Positions 27,058 to 36,422 of a stretch of DNA of 64,000 nucleotides are shown one piece after another (the stretch's first letter is position 1; each line of letters starts with the position of its first letter). The DNA is from Flavobacteriales bacterium (GTDB lineage Bacteria; Bacteroidota; Bacteroidia; Flavobacteriales_F; PHOS-HE28): NCBI GenBank assembly GCA_016721005.1, contig JADKJM010000009.1, positions 186,001 to 250,000 on the forward strand, written 5' to 3'. Under the pieces are notes generated by a model. That model saw only the letters and a program-made list of their open reading frames with translations. It was not told the DNA's origin and searched no databases. A program made the position numbers and the translations under genes.

Positions 27058-29163
27058 CTATGCGGCTGTAAAGTCCTGAACAAAGTACATCTCCATTTCT
27101 CCCTTGCCCTTCGCCTGCACCTTGCCGCGCGGGGTGAAGGTGAATTCGGGTCGGGCCCGTCCGGTCGCGCCTACCCCATCATTGTCGCGGTCGACCCGGT
27201 GGGTCGACGCTACACCGTCTTCGCCGGTGATAACGCCCTTCACCAGCGCATAGGTCGCTTCGCTGATGTTCACCTGTCCGACCTCGCCCGATGATTCCAT
27301 CCGACTGGCGGTGTTCACGGTATCGCCCCAGATGTCGTAGCTGAATTTCTTCACGCCTACAATGCCTGCGACAACGGGGCCGGTGTGGATGCCGATGCGG
27401 ATCTCGAAGTAGGGCAGGCCCGCCGCGATCTTCCGCGCCTTGCCTTCGGCGATGAAGTCGCGCATCTCCAGCGCTGCGCGGATCACATCGGTGGCGTGCG
27501 TGGTGTTGGGTGTGGGCAATCCGCCTGCGGCCATGTACGCATCGCCGATGGTCTTGATCTTCTCGATGCTGTGCTTCTCGCAAATGCGGTCGAAGGCGCT
27601 GAAGCATTCGTGCAGGTCGCGCACCAGTTCCTTTGGCGTGAGTATTTCGCTCATGGCCGTGAAGCCCTTGAAGTCCGTGAACAATACGGTCACATGGTCG
27701 AAGTGCTTCGCGTCAGCGTACCCTTTCTTCTTCAATTCCGCAGCCACCTGTGCCGGCAGGATGTTCAGCAACAGTTCATCGGAGCGTTTCTTTCCGCGAT
27801 GGACACTGTACGCAAGGGTGATGAGCAAGAGGAGGCCCGTTCCGATGGAGAACAGCATGATGCGCTGTTGCCGGATGCTCCCTTGTTGCTGCAGGATCTC
27901 CAATGCGCTTTCCCGCTCCTTCACTTCGCCCTCGTAGCTGGCCACTTTCTTCCGGTCGGCGTCGGTGGTCAGTGAATCGTTCACACGCGTGAAGAGCATC
28001 AAGGTGTCCAGCGCCATCTGCACCGTTCCGCGCTTCCTGTAGCGGGTAACGAGTTCCTTCCGGTACTTCTGGATGTAGCGGATCAGGTCCTGCTGCTGGG
28101 CACTGCGCAGGGCGCGTTCCAAGGCCTCGTCCGCTTCGGCATCATTTCCTCTGGCCCGCAGGTAGAGGTAGTGGTAATAGTCCAATTCGATCTCGCCCTT
28201 CACCGATGAGATGGGCAGGTGGGCCAGGTGGGCCAGCGAATCCGCGAATGCCAGATAGTGGCCGGCACTGTCCGGTTGGTGCAGACCGATATGGATGTTC
28301 ACGAGCGACAAGATGCGGGGAGCGAGCAACTGTGGTGTACATCGGCCCCAGTACGGGCGGCTTTCGTTCATCTGCTGCAAAGCGCCCAGCGTATCGCCCC
28401 GCTGCAACAGGACGTTGGCCAGCGCGTTGTACGAAGCGATCACGTTCGACAAGAGCCCGACCTTGAGGTTCTCCTGCAATGCCTGTCGTTGATAGATCTC
28501 CGCCTTCTGTAGATTCCCCCAGGAGAGGTATACGGCACCGATGGGCCATAGCTCGTTAGCGTAGCCTGCGGGATCGAATTCCGCGAAGATCTCCCTGGCG
28601 CGCAGGTAGTGTTCGATGGCCTTGTCTCCCTGGCCCGTGAAATAGTAATAGCCGCCCAGGCCATGTTGGCAGATGCCGATGTTCTCCGCAGGGCCGTGCT
28701 GTTCATAGTACGCGAGCTTCGCCAGATAGAAGTCCCGTTTTTCCTCCTGCAGGCCGGCATCGTTGAACACCTGCCTGATGAAGCTCAAGGGTGAAAGCAG
28801 GCCTTGCCGCACGCCCTCCTTGTCCAGCAGCTGGATGCACTGCTTGAAACGCTCCAGCGCTTGCGCATAGTTCCGGCGGCGGTATTGTTCAATGCCGGTG
28901 AGCAGCGGCGCATAGGTCAGGCCCTTGGGGTAGTGCAGACGGCCGGCGAGTTCAACGCCCTTGCGCAAATGGACAAGCGCCAGGGAGTCATCCAATTGAT
29001 CGATGTAGATCAAGGCCAGTTGCTCGTGCAGATCGACACGGGTCGTGTCGTTGCGTTCGGATCGCAGGTGTTCCTCCAGGGAATCATGGAGCAACGTGAT
29101 CTTCTGGCCGGTCGCACGGCCGCAAGCCAGGAATAACACCAATGCCAACACAATGGTCCTCAT
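27058..29163 (-). CDS. TPR sensor adenylate cyclase (701 aa) with an in-frame palindrome
   Basis: Start at ATG 29163 (MRTIVLALVLFLACGRATGQ, a signal peptide); the frame before it has no coding features. Layout: periplasmic TPRs (~50-430), coiled segment (VKERESALEILQQQGSIRQQ), a membrane helix (LFSIGTGLLLLITLAYSV) and a cyclase domain with FTDFKGFT, KTIGDAYM and YDIWGDTVNTASRM. In the loop just before FTPRGK it carries about 26 extra residues (GVITGEDGVASTHRVDRDND and on), containing the palindrome at 27190-27208. The catalytic residues are untouched, so it is probably active. Co-transcribed with 25105-27054. Confidence 0.92.
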   Translation of the reverse strand: MRTIVLALVLFLACGRATGQKITLLHDSLEEHLRSERNDTTRVDLHEQLALIYIDQLDDSLALVHLRKGVELAGRLHYPKGLTYAPLLTGIEQYRRRNYAQALERFKQCIQLLDKEGVRQGLLSPLSFIRQVFNDAGLQEEKRDFYLAKLAYYEQHGPAENIGICQHGLGGYYYFTGQGDKAIEHYLRAREIFAEFDPAGYANELWPIGAVYLSWGNLQKAEIYQRQALQENLKVGLLSNVIASYNALANVLLQRGDTLGALQQMNESRPYWGRCTPQLLAPRILSLVNIHIGLHQPDSAGHYLAFADSLAHLAHLPISSVKGEIELDYYHYLYLRARGNDAEADEALERALRSAQQQDLIRYIQKYRKELVTRYRKRGTVQMALDTLMLFTRVNDSLTTDADRKKVASYEGEVKERESALEILQQQGSIRQQRIMLFSIGTGLLLLITLAYSVHRGKKRSDELLLNILPAQVAAELKKKGYADAKHFDHVTVLFTDFKGFTAMSEILTPKELVRDLHECFSAFDRICEKHSIEKIKTIGDAYMAAGGLPTPNTTHATDVIRAALEMRDFIAEGKARKIAAGLPYFEIRIGIHTGPVVAGIVGVKKFSYDIWGDTVNTASRMESSGEVGQVNISEATYALVKGVITGEDGVASTHRVDRDNDGVGATGRARPEFTFTPRGKVQAKGKGEMEMYFVQDFTAA
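27190..27208. repeat. Palindrome inside the cyclase loop
   Basis: GTCGACCC-GGT-GGGTCGAC: a perfect 8-bp stem around 3 bases, in an extra segment of the variable loop before FTPRGK. This is the same loop that holds a different palindrome in the cyclase fragment at 1147-1572. Confidence 0.75.
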
Positions 29164-29290
29164 GGCCTCCGAAGGTCCATGGACCAGGCTGCTCCAATTT
29201 GTCCGGTCCGCCCCATTGATCCCCTTCCCTTTCCATGGCGCGATGGATCTGCGCTGCACGTGCGCGTGCCTGTTATATCCAAGAGCCCTT

Positions 29291-29601
29291 TCATGATCGT
29301 GCAACAAAGTACATCTTCATTCCCCCCGTTTCCTTTCGCCAGCGCCTTCCCGGCGAGACCCATCGCCTCGGCCGTGCGGTCCTGCAGGATCAGGTTCTCT
29401 GCCAGGTTGGCCCAGGTGCTGGGCATAGTAGCGTGCCGTATCGGGCGCACGGTGCAGGTACACGCGCCACACCGATCGGTGCGCGGCGGCAATGCGGTGC
29501 GTGTCCGGAAGGGCGGTGTTGTTCCACACGCCAAGCAGCGGATCGCGCATGCCTTGTGCGCGGGCCTCCACGCCTATGAACAACAGGTACAGCAGCAACA
29601 T
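29291..29601 (-). pseudogene. Deleted TPR adenylate cyclase remnant
   Basis: Starts with ATG 29601 and a signal peptide (MLLLYLLFIGVEARAQG), runs through one TPR-like part (DTARYYA; then, after a frame change near 29425, LAENLILQDRTAEAMGLAGK), and ends AKGNGG-MKMYFVARS, the last residues of a class III cyclase (AKGKGEMEMYFV). Nearly all of the TPR array and the whole catalytic domain are missing. The joint falls where TPR 'KALAKG' and cyclase 'VQAKGKG' codons resemble each other, suggesting an internal deletion between short matches. An IS630 element sits 2 bases before the start codon. Confidence 0.65.
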
Positions 29602-29605
29602 CCTA

Positions 29606-30718
29606 CTGAGCCGGTGGAAAAGATCCGCACTCATGCTGCGTAGCGAACGTCCGGGTGTTGGAAGTATGCGATGATGCGATCGGGCCTGCGCTGTACGGAA
29701 CGATAGTGACCGATGATGGCATCGACCATCTGTTGCTCATTGCGTGCAGGAGGCTTGGCCGTAACGTTCTTCTTCAAGTCCGCATTGGCCACTTCCACGG
29801 GGTTGAGCTCCGGGAATAGCTGGGCAGGAAGAAGAGTTCGATCGATGGGCGTGGGCCTCCAGCCATGGTGCGAGCGCTTTGGCATGATGCACCCTCAGGT
29901 TGTCCACGATAAGGAACGCCTTGCGCTTGGCCATTTTGATCAACCGTGCGAGGAACCGCTTGAACAGGCGCACGTTCAGCGCCCCCTTGAACACCATCCA
30001 TCTCATGCCGCCTGTTCTGCTGACAGCCGATATGATCGAACGCCCGAAACGCTTGTTGCCCACGCGCACGATCGGCGTGCTTCCGCGTTTGGCGAAGCTG
30101 CGCCCCCGTACATCATCACTGCGCACTCCAGCCTCATCGCCCCAAAGGATATCCGCTTTCTCTGCCTTGGCACGAGCGGCAATGGCCGGATACACTTGCT
30201 CTTTCCATGCGCGTACTTGGGCCGGACGCTGCTCGAAGGCCCGGTGCATGGGCTTCTGTGCCGAGAAGCCCCAGCGCACCATGTAGTCGCTCAAGGTCCG
30301 CTCCGGCAGCGCGATAGCGAAGCGATCCTTGATCAGCATGGCAACGGCCTTGCGCGTCCAGAGCGCGAAGGGCAGTTTCAATTGATCGGGCATTTTGTCG
30401 CTGATCAGTCGTTGTGTCTCCTTCTGCTCCGCTTTTGTCAGTCGCAGCCCACTGCCCTTGGGACGGCCACTGCGACATACCCGTACAGCTTGCCAACCGC
30501 CGCGCTGGTAGCTCTGCCACGCCTTGTTCGCTGCGGTCAACCCAAGGCCGCACCGGACGGAGGATCCCTTCAGCCCCATGCCTTGCAGCCGACATCGAAC
30601 CACCTGGTGGCGGCGTTCATTCAATGCCTCATCAGAGAGGCTCCGTGCATCTTGTTCGCTCATGTCCGAGTTGATCCACAGATCGTGCCGATCGACCGCT
30701 TCTTTGCCACCGGCTCAG
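29606..30718 (-). mobile_element. IS630-family insertion sequence (copy B, different from copy A)
   Basis: 1113 bp with ends CTGAGCCGGTGG and inverse, matching for about 18 bases, and a TA duplication (29604-29605, 30719-30720). Its ends and transposase are unrelated to the 7794 element apart from family. It lies immediately upstream of the deleted cyclase remnant, cutting that gene from its promoter. Confidence 0.85.
29631..30663 (-). pseudogene. IS630 transposase with frameshifts near the C-terminus
   Basis: Main frame from ATG 30663: a winged helix-turn-helix half (LRLTKAEQKETQRLISDKMP) and DDE half with D in ILWGDEAGVR and D in AFLIVDNLRVHH. The frame is then lost after EAHAHRS; a second frame gives IELFFLPSYS and a third gives PELNPVEVANADLKKNVTAK with the catalytic Glu, ending YFQHPDVRYAA. 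Two indels within ~30 bases near 29820-29850 break the gene, so this copy is probably dead unless the indels are read errors. Confidence 0.75.
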
Positions 30719-30907
30719 TAATTACGCTCATCGCATACGAGGTCGGTGCCCGGCGTACTCCGGGCAAGCGGGCGGGGCACCATTGGCGCAGAATGTCATC
30801 GGTCTTCGTGTCCTTCGGGCATCACGAACGTCGATCAATTGGATCGATGCACTTCGCACTTTACTTTGCAGCATCGCTTTCGCTTAATGCGCTATGGCGA
30901 GCAACTC

Positions 30908-31831
30908 ATGGCCAAGAAGAAGAACACCCCACCCACCTCCAACGATATGCCAGCGGGCTTCAATGCGATGCAGGACCTCAACAGACTGCTCGCCAAGCAG
31001 AACTTCGAAAGCATGGCGGAGATCGAAGCCTACATGCAGAAGATGCAGGACGAAGGCATACCCGAGTTCGAGCCGGACGGCGCCATTGAAGAAGCCGAGG
31101 AGCTGGTGCTGGAAGGGTACGCGAGCGAAACTCCCCGCGCCATCGAGCTGGCGCGGCAGGCCTTGGAACTCGACCACGACTGCATCGGAGCGTTGGACCT
31201 GCTGGGGCGCTGCGAAACCTTGGTGGCCGTGCGCATCTGCTACTTCAAGCGCGGCGTGGACCTGGGCCGGGAGATCTTCGATGAAGAATTCATCGCCATG
31301 CACCGGGGCCACTTCTGGCAGCACCTCGATACGCGGCCCTTCATGCGCTGCATGCAAGGGTATGCGGAAAGCCTCTTCCACCTCGGAGACCTGTTCGAGG
31401 CCATGGACACCTGGATCGAGATGATCGACCTGAACCCGGGCGATAACCTGGGCGTGCGGCAGTACCTGCTGCTCACCCATGCCGGCCTGATCATGGAAAA
31501 GGAATTCAAGGAACTCGACAAGCGGTACAAGGACGATGCGTTCTGCAGCACGCTGTACAACAGGGCGCTGATGGCCTTCACCGCAAAGCGCAAGAACGCG
31601 GACAAGCTCCTGCGTGACGCCATCCAACAGAACCCGCACGTGGTGGACCTGCTGCTTGCGGAAGAGGAACCCGACGCCCAAGGTCCAGGATCCGTCATGC
31701 TCGGCAGCCGCGAGGAGGCCATGGGCTATACCGATCTCGCCCGGTCGATCTGGGAGAACGTGCCGGACTGCATGGAGTGGGTGGAACGGGTGGCGAAGGA
31801 GCCGCGACAAGGAGCGATGAAGTTGGTGTGA
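30908..31831 (+). CDS. TPR-type cytoplasmic protein
   Basis: 307 residues from ATG 30908 (MAKKKNTPPTSNDMPAG); an alternative start (MRYGEQL) lies six codons earlier. No signal peptide. Helical repeats are visible: AIELARQALELDHDCIGALD, YAESLFHLGDLFEAMDTWIE with MIDLNPGDN (a classic TPR consensus), and a C-terminal helix pair (YTDLARSIWENVPDCMEWVE). Similar TPR proteins of this length are found as hypothetical proteins in many bacteria, some with SEC-C motifs; no SEC-C is seen here. Probably a scaffold; partner unknown. Confidence 0.75.
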   Translation: MAKKKNTPPTSNDMPAGFNAMQDLNRLLAKQNFESMAEIEAYMQKMQDEGIPEFEPDGAIEEAEELVLEGYASETPRAIELARQALELDHDCIGALDLLGRCETLVAVRICYFKRGVDLGREIFDEEFIAMHRGHFWQHLDTRPFMRCMQGYAESLFHLGDLFEAMDTWIEMIDLNPGDNLGVRQYLLLTHAGLIMEKEFKELDKRYKDDAFCSTLYNRALMAFTAKRKNADKLLRDAIQQNPHVVDLLLAEEEPDAQGPGSVMLGSREEAMGYTDLARSIWENVPDCMEWVERVAKEPRQGAMKLV

Positions 31832-31935
31832 AGGCGGACCGCTGCACCATGACCTCCGTGCATGGAGACCAGCAAGGCGGTGCGTGGCGTACAGCAGTGG
31901 TGCTGCGCTGATCAGCGCCGATCTCTGCTTCCGCT

Positions 31936-32412
31936 TCAACGGCTCAACTGGAAGGCCTGCGACGCTACCGGCCGGCCGTCCACTTCGCGCAGCACGAAGC
32001 GCCAGATGCCCTTACGGTCCTTGCGCGTGATGCGGCGCCCCAACAGGTCCGCCACATCCACCTCCAAGCGTTTGCGTTCCCACGTGGTGTTGGGCGGCAC
32101 GCAATAGGGGATCTCCTCCGGCAGCGGCACCACCTCCTCCCACGCACGATCCACCAAGCGCTCCAGTCCCAACACCAACGCTCCGCTCTTGCAGTCGCCA
32201 GCAAGCAGCACATCACCCGAGACGAAGAGCACCACGTGGTCCTTGGGCGTGGTGGACCAGCGATCCACTTCGGCATGCACTGGTACGTGTGTCGTAGGCG
32301 GTATGGGCAGTGTGCAATCAGGACCGCGCGGCACTTCAGGCGAACGTACAGGCACCTCCTGCGCGCACAATGCGGTGGCCATGCCAAGTAGCGGAAGTAA
32401 GAAGGTGCGCAT
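31936..32412 (-). CDS. Secreted protein, paralogue of 37453-37929
   Basis: 158 residues with a signal peptide (MRTFLLPLLGMATALCAQ). The mature part has strand-rich sequence: EVPVRSPEVPRGPDCTLPIP, DHVVLFVSGDVLLAGDCKSG, CVPPNTTWERKRLEVDVADL. The broken paralogue at 37453-37929 is similar along its whole length. No known family. Both copies lie next to T9SS-related genes. Function unknown. Confidence 0.7.
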   Translation of the reverse strand: MRTFLLPLLGMATALCAQEVPVRSPEVPRGPDCTLPIPPTTHVPVHAEVDRWSTTPKDHVVLFVSGDVLLAGDCKSGALVLGLERLVDRAWEEVVPLPEEIPYCVPPNTTWERKRLEVDVADLLGRRITRKDRKGIWRFVLREVDGRPVASQAFQLSR

Positions 32413-32483
32413 GCAAGTTCCTGTACCCCGAAGGTGGGGAAACGTTCGGATCCGCGGTGTTCCCGGTCAGTGACGGACGGTGA

Positions 32484-32590
32484 TCACTCCAACGCGAAGC
32501 ACTCCGTGCGCACCAACGCCCCATTCGCACCGATCAACACCAAGCGGTAGGTACCGGGCAACAGGTCCTTGCGCAATGGTGGAGGTGAAC
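32484..32590 (-). pseudogene. Orphan T9SS sorting-tail fragment
   Basis: The minus frame LRKDLLPGTYRLVLIGANGA followed by LVRTECFALE and a stop (TGA at 32484-32486) is a good match to the end of a T9SS type A sorting domain. No start codon or cargo precedes it: the frame opens directly in the spacer after the 32609-35572 gene. It looks like the leftover tail of a lost secreted protein. Confidence 0.5.
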
Positions 32591-32608
32591 CCTTTGGGGC
32601 CCCCTCCC

Positions 32609-35572
32609 CTATTCCACCACAATGCGTTTCATCACGTTCAGCGTGCCCGTACCGACCTTTACCATGTACACCCCTGCGCTCGTGTGCGACATATCCAAGG
32701 TGCGGGAATAGACACCGCCGTTGTTGGCCAAGGTGTAGTAGGCCAGTAGTCGGCCCTTCGCATCATAGATGGAAACCGGCAGCTTCTCGGCAGATGGTGC
32801 GGTGGTATACGTGAGCAAGAACTGGGAACCGGGCAATGGGCGGATGGTCAAGTTCTCTTCGTTGGCGAGGTCGGTCGCGATACCCACCTGACCCGTAATG
32901 TTCGCCGTGTAGTCGTTGGTACGGCCGTAGTTCATATCAGCACAGGGTTGCTGCACGTTATTCCCATCGGTACCCCGGACGCGCATGAGGTGCATGCCCA
33001 GCGTAACACCCGTAAGTGTGGTAAAGTTGACCGTGAATGGAAAGTTGGTGTCCGCGTTAGCCACGGCACCGGTGGCGATACGTTCACTTGCCTCGAACGT
33101 GAAATTATCATTGAAGTCGATCCAGATCGCGAAGTTGGAATCGTCATATCCCATTTCCAAGGAGGACACGAACGGGTTGTTGGACATGACGAAGTTGAAT
33201 ACGATGCCGGGTTCGTAGCTGTACCCATCAGGCGCAGCGCCACAAGCGGGCTGGATGTTCTGATCCGCCAACTGGAGCTGTGTTACGCCATCATTGAAAC
33301 CGGCACAATCCGATACGGGTTGGCAGATGTTGTTGGTCACCTGCTTCGTGAAGTCATCGTTGCTCGGGTCCCCGTCATTCACAGCCTCCGTTCCGGCGAC
33401 AAGGCCATAGGTGCCGAGCGCAGAGAGGTTCGCTGTGGTTGTGAACGTGTAATTGGCGGATGCGCCGGGTGCAATGGATCCGGTATAGGTTCCCAGCACC
33501 GGCGTTCCTCCGTTCACCGTGTAAAAGACCGGAACCGAGGTTTGCGTTGCGCTACCGAAGTTCTTGATCGTCACGATAACACTCTCCGTGGCCGTTAATC
33601 CCGATCCCGTGGATGGGCTTGTGATCGCGGTAACGCCAACGTCAATTCCCAACAGGTGGGTCACGTTCCGGGTGGTCGTGTCGTTCCCGTTGAATTCATC
33701 CGCCACATAGCTCGTGTACGATCGCAGGGCGTAGGTCTGTCCTACGGTGGAGAGATCACTTGTTGTGGCGAAGGTGTGCTGTGCCGATACGGCAGAGGCC
33801 AAGGTGCCCACATACGGCTCGGTGATCACGGTGCCCCCATCGACCTGGTACGATACATCGAAACCCGATGCCGGGTCTTGACCGTAGTTGAACACGGTTA
33901 CTGTTACCTGCTCGGCATTGGTCAACGCACCATCCGTTGGTGCATCGATGGTGATCACCCCCACATCGTTGGTGAAGTCCGAAGCGATCTGGAATACACC
34001 GACCACGTCGGCACCACCACCATTATGGATGTACTCCGTGGTGTACCAGAATTCCTTTCCGTTCACCGGATCCACATCGATCTTGCCATAATCACCAAAT
34101 CGGTTGCCGCTGATGTTGCCGGTCCCTGCGGAGATCAGCTGCTCGGAAACGGTCATGGTACCAGCGGGGTCGCCCGCGAAACGTCCGGTATAGTAGGAAC
34201 TCACACGGAAGTTGGTCGGGCTTGGTGTAGTGGGTCCGGCCATGCTCGTATAGCCCATGCCGATGTTGCCGAACTGGTCCATCGCCAAACTCGCATTCCA
34301 AGCGTGCTTTCCATTTTCGGCGGTGTAGGTGCCCTCCTGCTCTATCGCCCACGGTGTATTGTCCGCGGGTTGGCGCAGCTCGTACCAGCGTACGGCGGCC
34401 AACTCACCTGCTGTGGCATCCGCATCCACCACGAAATTGAAGACCGCGGAATTGTGTCCCGGGAATTTGCGGAACTGCGCTTGGTTCATGATCGTGGCTT
34501 GCAACGCATCGATGCTACCACCTCCTCCCGGTTGCGCCAGATTCGAGAAGGATCCACCATCGAATACCGAGATGAAGGGCGTGGCCGCCAACTGGGTCGC
34601 CGCCGAAACCGTGGAGTTGCCCGGTGTGGTCCAATCCACATCGATCGTCCAGACCTTGATGTGATCGAAGGCGACACCACCCCACGCATCATCCTGCAAG
34701 TAGATCGCTGTAGCACCGCCTGCAGCAGGCATGTTCGCATCCGTTACGTTAAGCACCTGTGGACTGTTGAATCCCGATGTGACGATGCCGGGAAGATTGA
34801 AGCTCTGGATGCCGGGAGTTGCCGCTCCGGCGAGCATGGCCGACCGTTCCAGCGCCCATACTCTATTGGTGGATCCGGTGTTGTCGGTGATGTAATAGCC
34901 ATCGCTCCACACGGAAAGCTTTTGATAGTCGTTGATCTGGCTCACCGTATAGACGTTCCATGCCGTGGTCAGCGGGTCCGGTCCTTGTGAAACCGCGACC
35001 TCGGCACCTCCGGAGAAGAACAGGTAGGAAATGACCCAACGGTCCGCAGCCGCATCATAGGAAGCGGTCAGGTCGCAACAGCCATTGGCAGAAAAGATGT
35101 TGTTCACGTTCAGCGGCCCGGTAAGATCGTTGCCGTCCTTATCGTAGATGATGAAGCCCGTGTTGAATACGATGAACACGTGGTCCGGACCAACTCCTAG
35201 CGTAGGGTCCGATGGCGGTGAAACGTTGTTGTTCACATCGAACACGATGGAAGCTTCCCTGCTCTTCACGCGGCCTTTGAGGCGACCCGGGTTACTGGCC
35301 AGGATATCGTTCTGCGTTTGCCTGTCCTTACCCGGCACCACGAGATTCTTCGACGACCTCCCGTCCTTCGGAGCCTCGGTCAATGGCACTGCAGGGTTCA
35401 AGGTGGCCCGCGAAGAGAGCGGTGCCTCCACACGCAACCTGGTTATGACCCCGGTGTAGGCTGCAGGACCGGCCACATTCAGTGAAGGATCATGCGTGGC
35501 CTCCTGAGCAAGGGCGACGGTACCGAACACGGTACAAAGTGCAAGGGATACGACAGAAGTAAAGGAGCGCAT
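32609..35572 (-). CDS. Large T9SS-exported surface protein with CARDB-like and GEVED domains
   Basis: 987 residues. Signal peptide (MRSFTSVVSLALCTVFGTVA). The N-terminal ~470 residues form a beta-propeller-like region (DPTLGVGPDHVFIVFNTGFI, ISYLFFSGGAEVAVSQGPDP). Two adhesion-like repeats (~500-730; ADFN... 'DVGVITIDAPTDGALTNAEQ' and 'DVGVTAITSPSTGSGLTATE') resemble CARDB domains. A GEVED-type segment (WIDFNDNFTFEASERIATG) follows, then a T9SS type A tail (LPVSIYDAKGRLLAYYTLAN, SHTSAGVYMVKVGTGT). It is likely a cell-surface or released protein. Ligand unknown. Confidence 0.85.
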   Translation of the reverse strand: MRSFTSVVSLALCTVFGTVALAQEATHDPSLNVAGPAAYTGVITRLRVEAPLSSRATLNPAVPLTEAPKDGRSSKNLVVPGKDRQTQNDILASNPGRLKGRVKSREASIVFDVNNNVSPPSDPTLGVGPDHVFIVFNTGFIIYDKDGNDLTGPLNVNNIFSANGCCDLTASYDAAADRWVISYLFFSGGAEVAVSQGPDPLTTAWNVYTVSQINDYQKLSVWSDGYYITDNTGSTNRVWALERSAMLAGAATPGIQSFNLPGIVTSGFNSPQVLNVTDANMPAAGGATAIYLQDDAWGGVAFDHIKVWTIDVDWTTPGNSTVSAATQLAATPFISVFDGGSFSNLAQPGGGGSIDALQATIMNQAQFRKFPGHNSAVFNFVVDADATAGELAAVRWYELRQPADNTPWAIEQEGTYTAENGKHAWNASLAMDQFGNIGMGYTSMAGPTTPSPTNFRVSSYYTGRFAGDPAGTMTVSEQLISAGTGNISGNRFGDYGKIDVDPVNGKEFWYTTEYIHNGGGADVVGVFQIASDFTNDVGVITIDAPTDGALTNAEQVTVTVFNYGQDPASGFDVSYQVDGGTVITEPYVGTLASAVSAQHTFATTSDLSTVGQTYALRSYTSYVADEFNGNDTTTRNVTHLLGIDVGVTAITSPSTGSGLTATESVIVTIKNFGSATQTSVPVFYTVNGGTPVLGTYTGSIAPGASANYTFTTTANLSALGTYGLVAGTEAVNDGDPSNDDFTKQVTNNICQPVSDCAGFNDGVTQLQLADQNIQPACGAAPDGYSYEPGIVFNFVMSNNPFVSSLEMGYDDSNFAIWIDFNDNFTFEASERIATGAVANADTNFPFTVNFTTLTGVTLGMHLMRVRGTDGNNVQQPCADMNYGRTNDYTANITGQVGIATDLANEENLTIRPLPGSQFLLTYTTAPSAEKLPVSIYDAKGRLLAYYTLANNGGVYSRTLDMSHTSAGVYMVKVGTGTLNVMKRIVVE

Positions 35573-35806
35573 AGCGTCTTGTTTCGCGGTAAAATATGAC
35601 TTCCTCGCTGAAAGGCGAGAACACTATCCCATCACTCCATGGAACCCTGAGCGGTCCACACCCGAATGACCCGGACCATGCCATCCCCCAACAAACCCAC
35701 CCTGCTGCGGGTTGCGAGAGGATCCCACTTACATTACGCAGCAATTCCATCGGAAGCGTACTACCCATGTACATGGCATGCAGGTTGCGCTTCGCAGACC
35801 ACCTAA

Positions 35807-36160
35807 ATGAACGCCGCAATGAGGATCCTCCTGGCACTCTTCGCTACACTCGCATTCGCAGCCTGCACCCAGCAAAAGGAGCTTCCTGTTGCGACAGAGC
35901 AAGAAGCGCGAACGGCACCAACCGAAGCAACAGGAAAGAACGGCACGATCGGCGTGCTCCATCAGGCCACCACCAAGGAAGGCTGCCCATGGACCATTCG
36001 CATCAAAGAAGTGGAGTACCTGCTGGACCCGACCAATTTGGAGGAGGAGTTCATGGTAGAAGGCCTCCGTGTGCGTTTCGACTACCTGCCCTTGCGCATG
36101 ATGAACCGCTGCAAAGAAGCGAACCCGATCCGCGTGCTGTCGATGGTGAAAATGAAATAG
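35807..36160 (+). CDS. Small lipoprotein, 117 aa
   Basis: A lipoprotein signal (MRILLALFATLAFAAC, lipobox FAAC-T). I accept the first ATG (MNAAMR), although the second Met, four codons on, also fits. The mature part has a spacer rich in Glu/Thr/Ala, then a small domain with strands WTIRIKEVEYLLDPTNLEEE and VRFDYLPLRMMNRCKEANPI. No family recognised; the second cysteine pair (GCPW, NRCKEA) could form a disulfide. It is a stand-alone gene. Confidence 0.7.
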   Translation: MNAAMRILLALFATLAFAACTQQKELPVATEQEARTAPTEATGKNGTIGVLHQATTKEGCPWTIRIKEVEYLLDPTNLEEEFMVEGLRVRFDYLPLRMMNRCKEANPIRVLSMVKMK

Positions 36161-36422
36161 CGGTTCGCGTTCTTCGGGGTACCCTGAAGTCCGCTGGCCA
36201 CACGTTGAACCGCCTGGATGCTCATTGGATCGCGCAGTACTTGAACCACTTGGCGAACTGGACTGCTCGGCATAGGACCAGGCCATATCCATCACTTCAG
36301 GATGGATACGAACAGAGTTGTGGGTGAAGAAGAGCTGGAGGCTATCATGACCTGATGAACATCAGGCGCGCGACCCTGCTGATACCTTAGTATCGTATCG
36401 GCTTGATCTTAACCGGACCCGC

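Noticed and set aside
33656..34990. 444-codon plus frame opposite the large T9SS protein
   Set aside because: It has an atypical composition (Gly/Arg/His) and the minus strand shows clear signal, domains and sorting tail.
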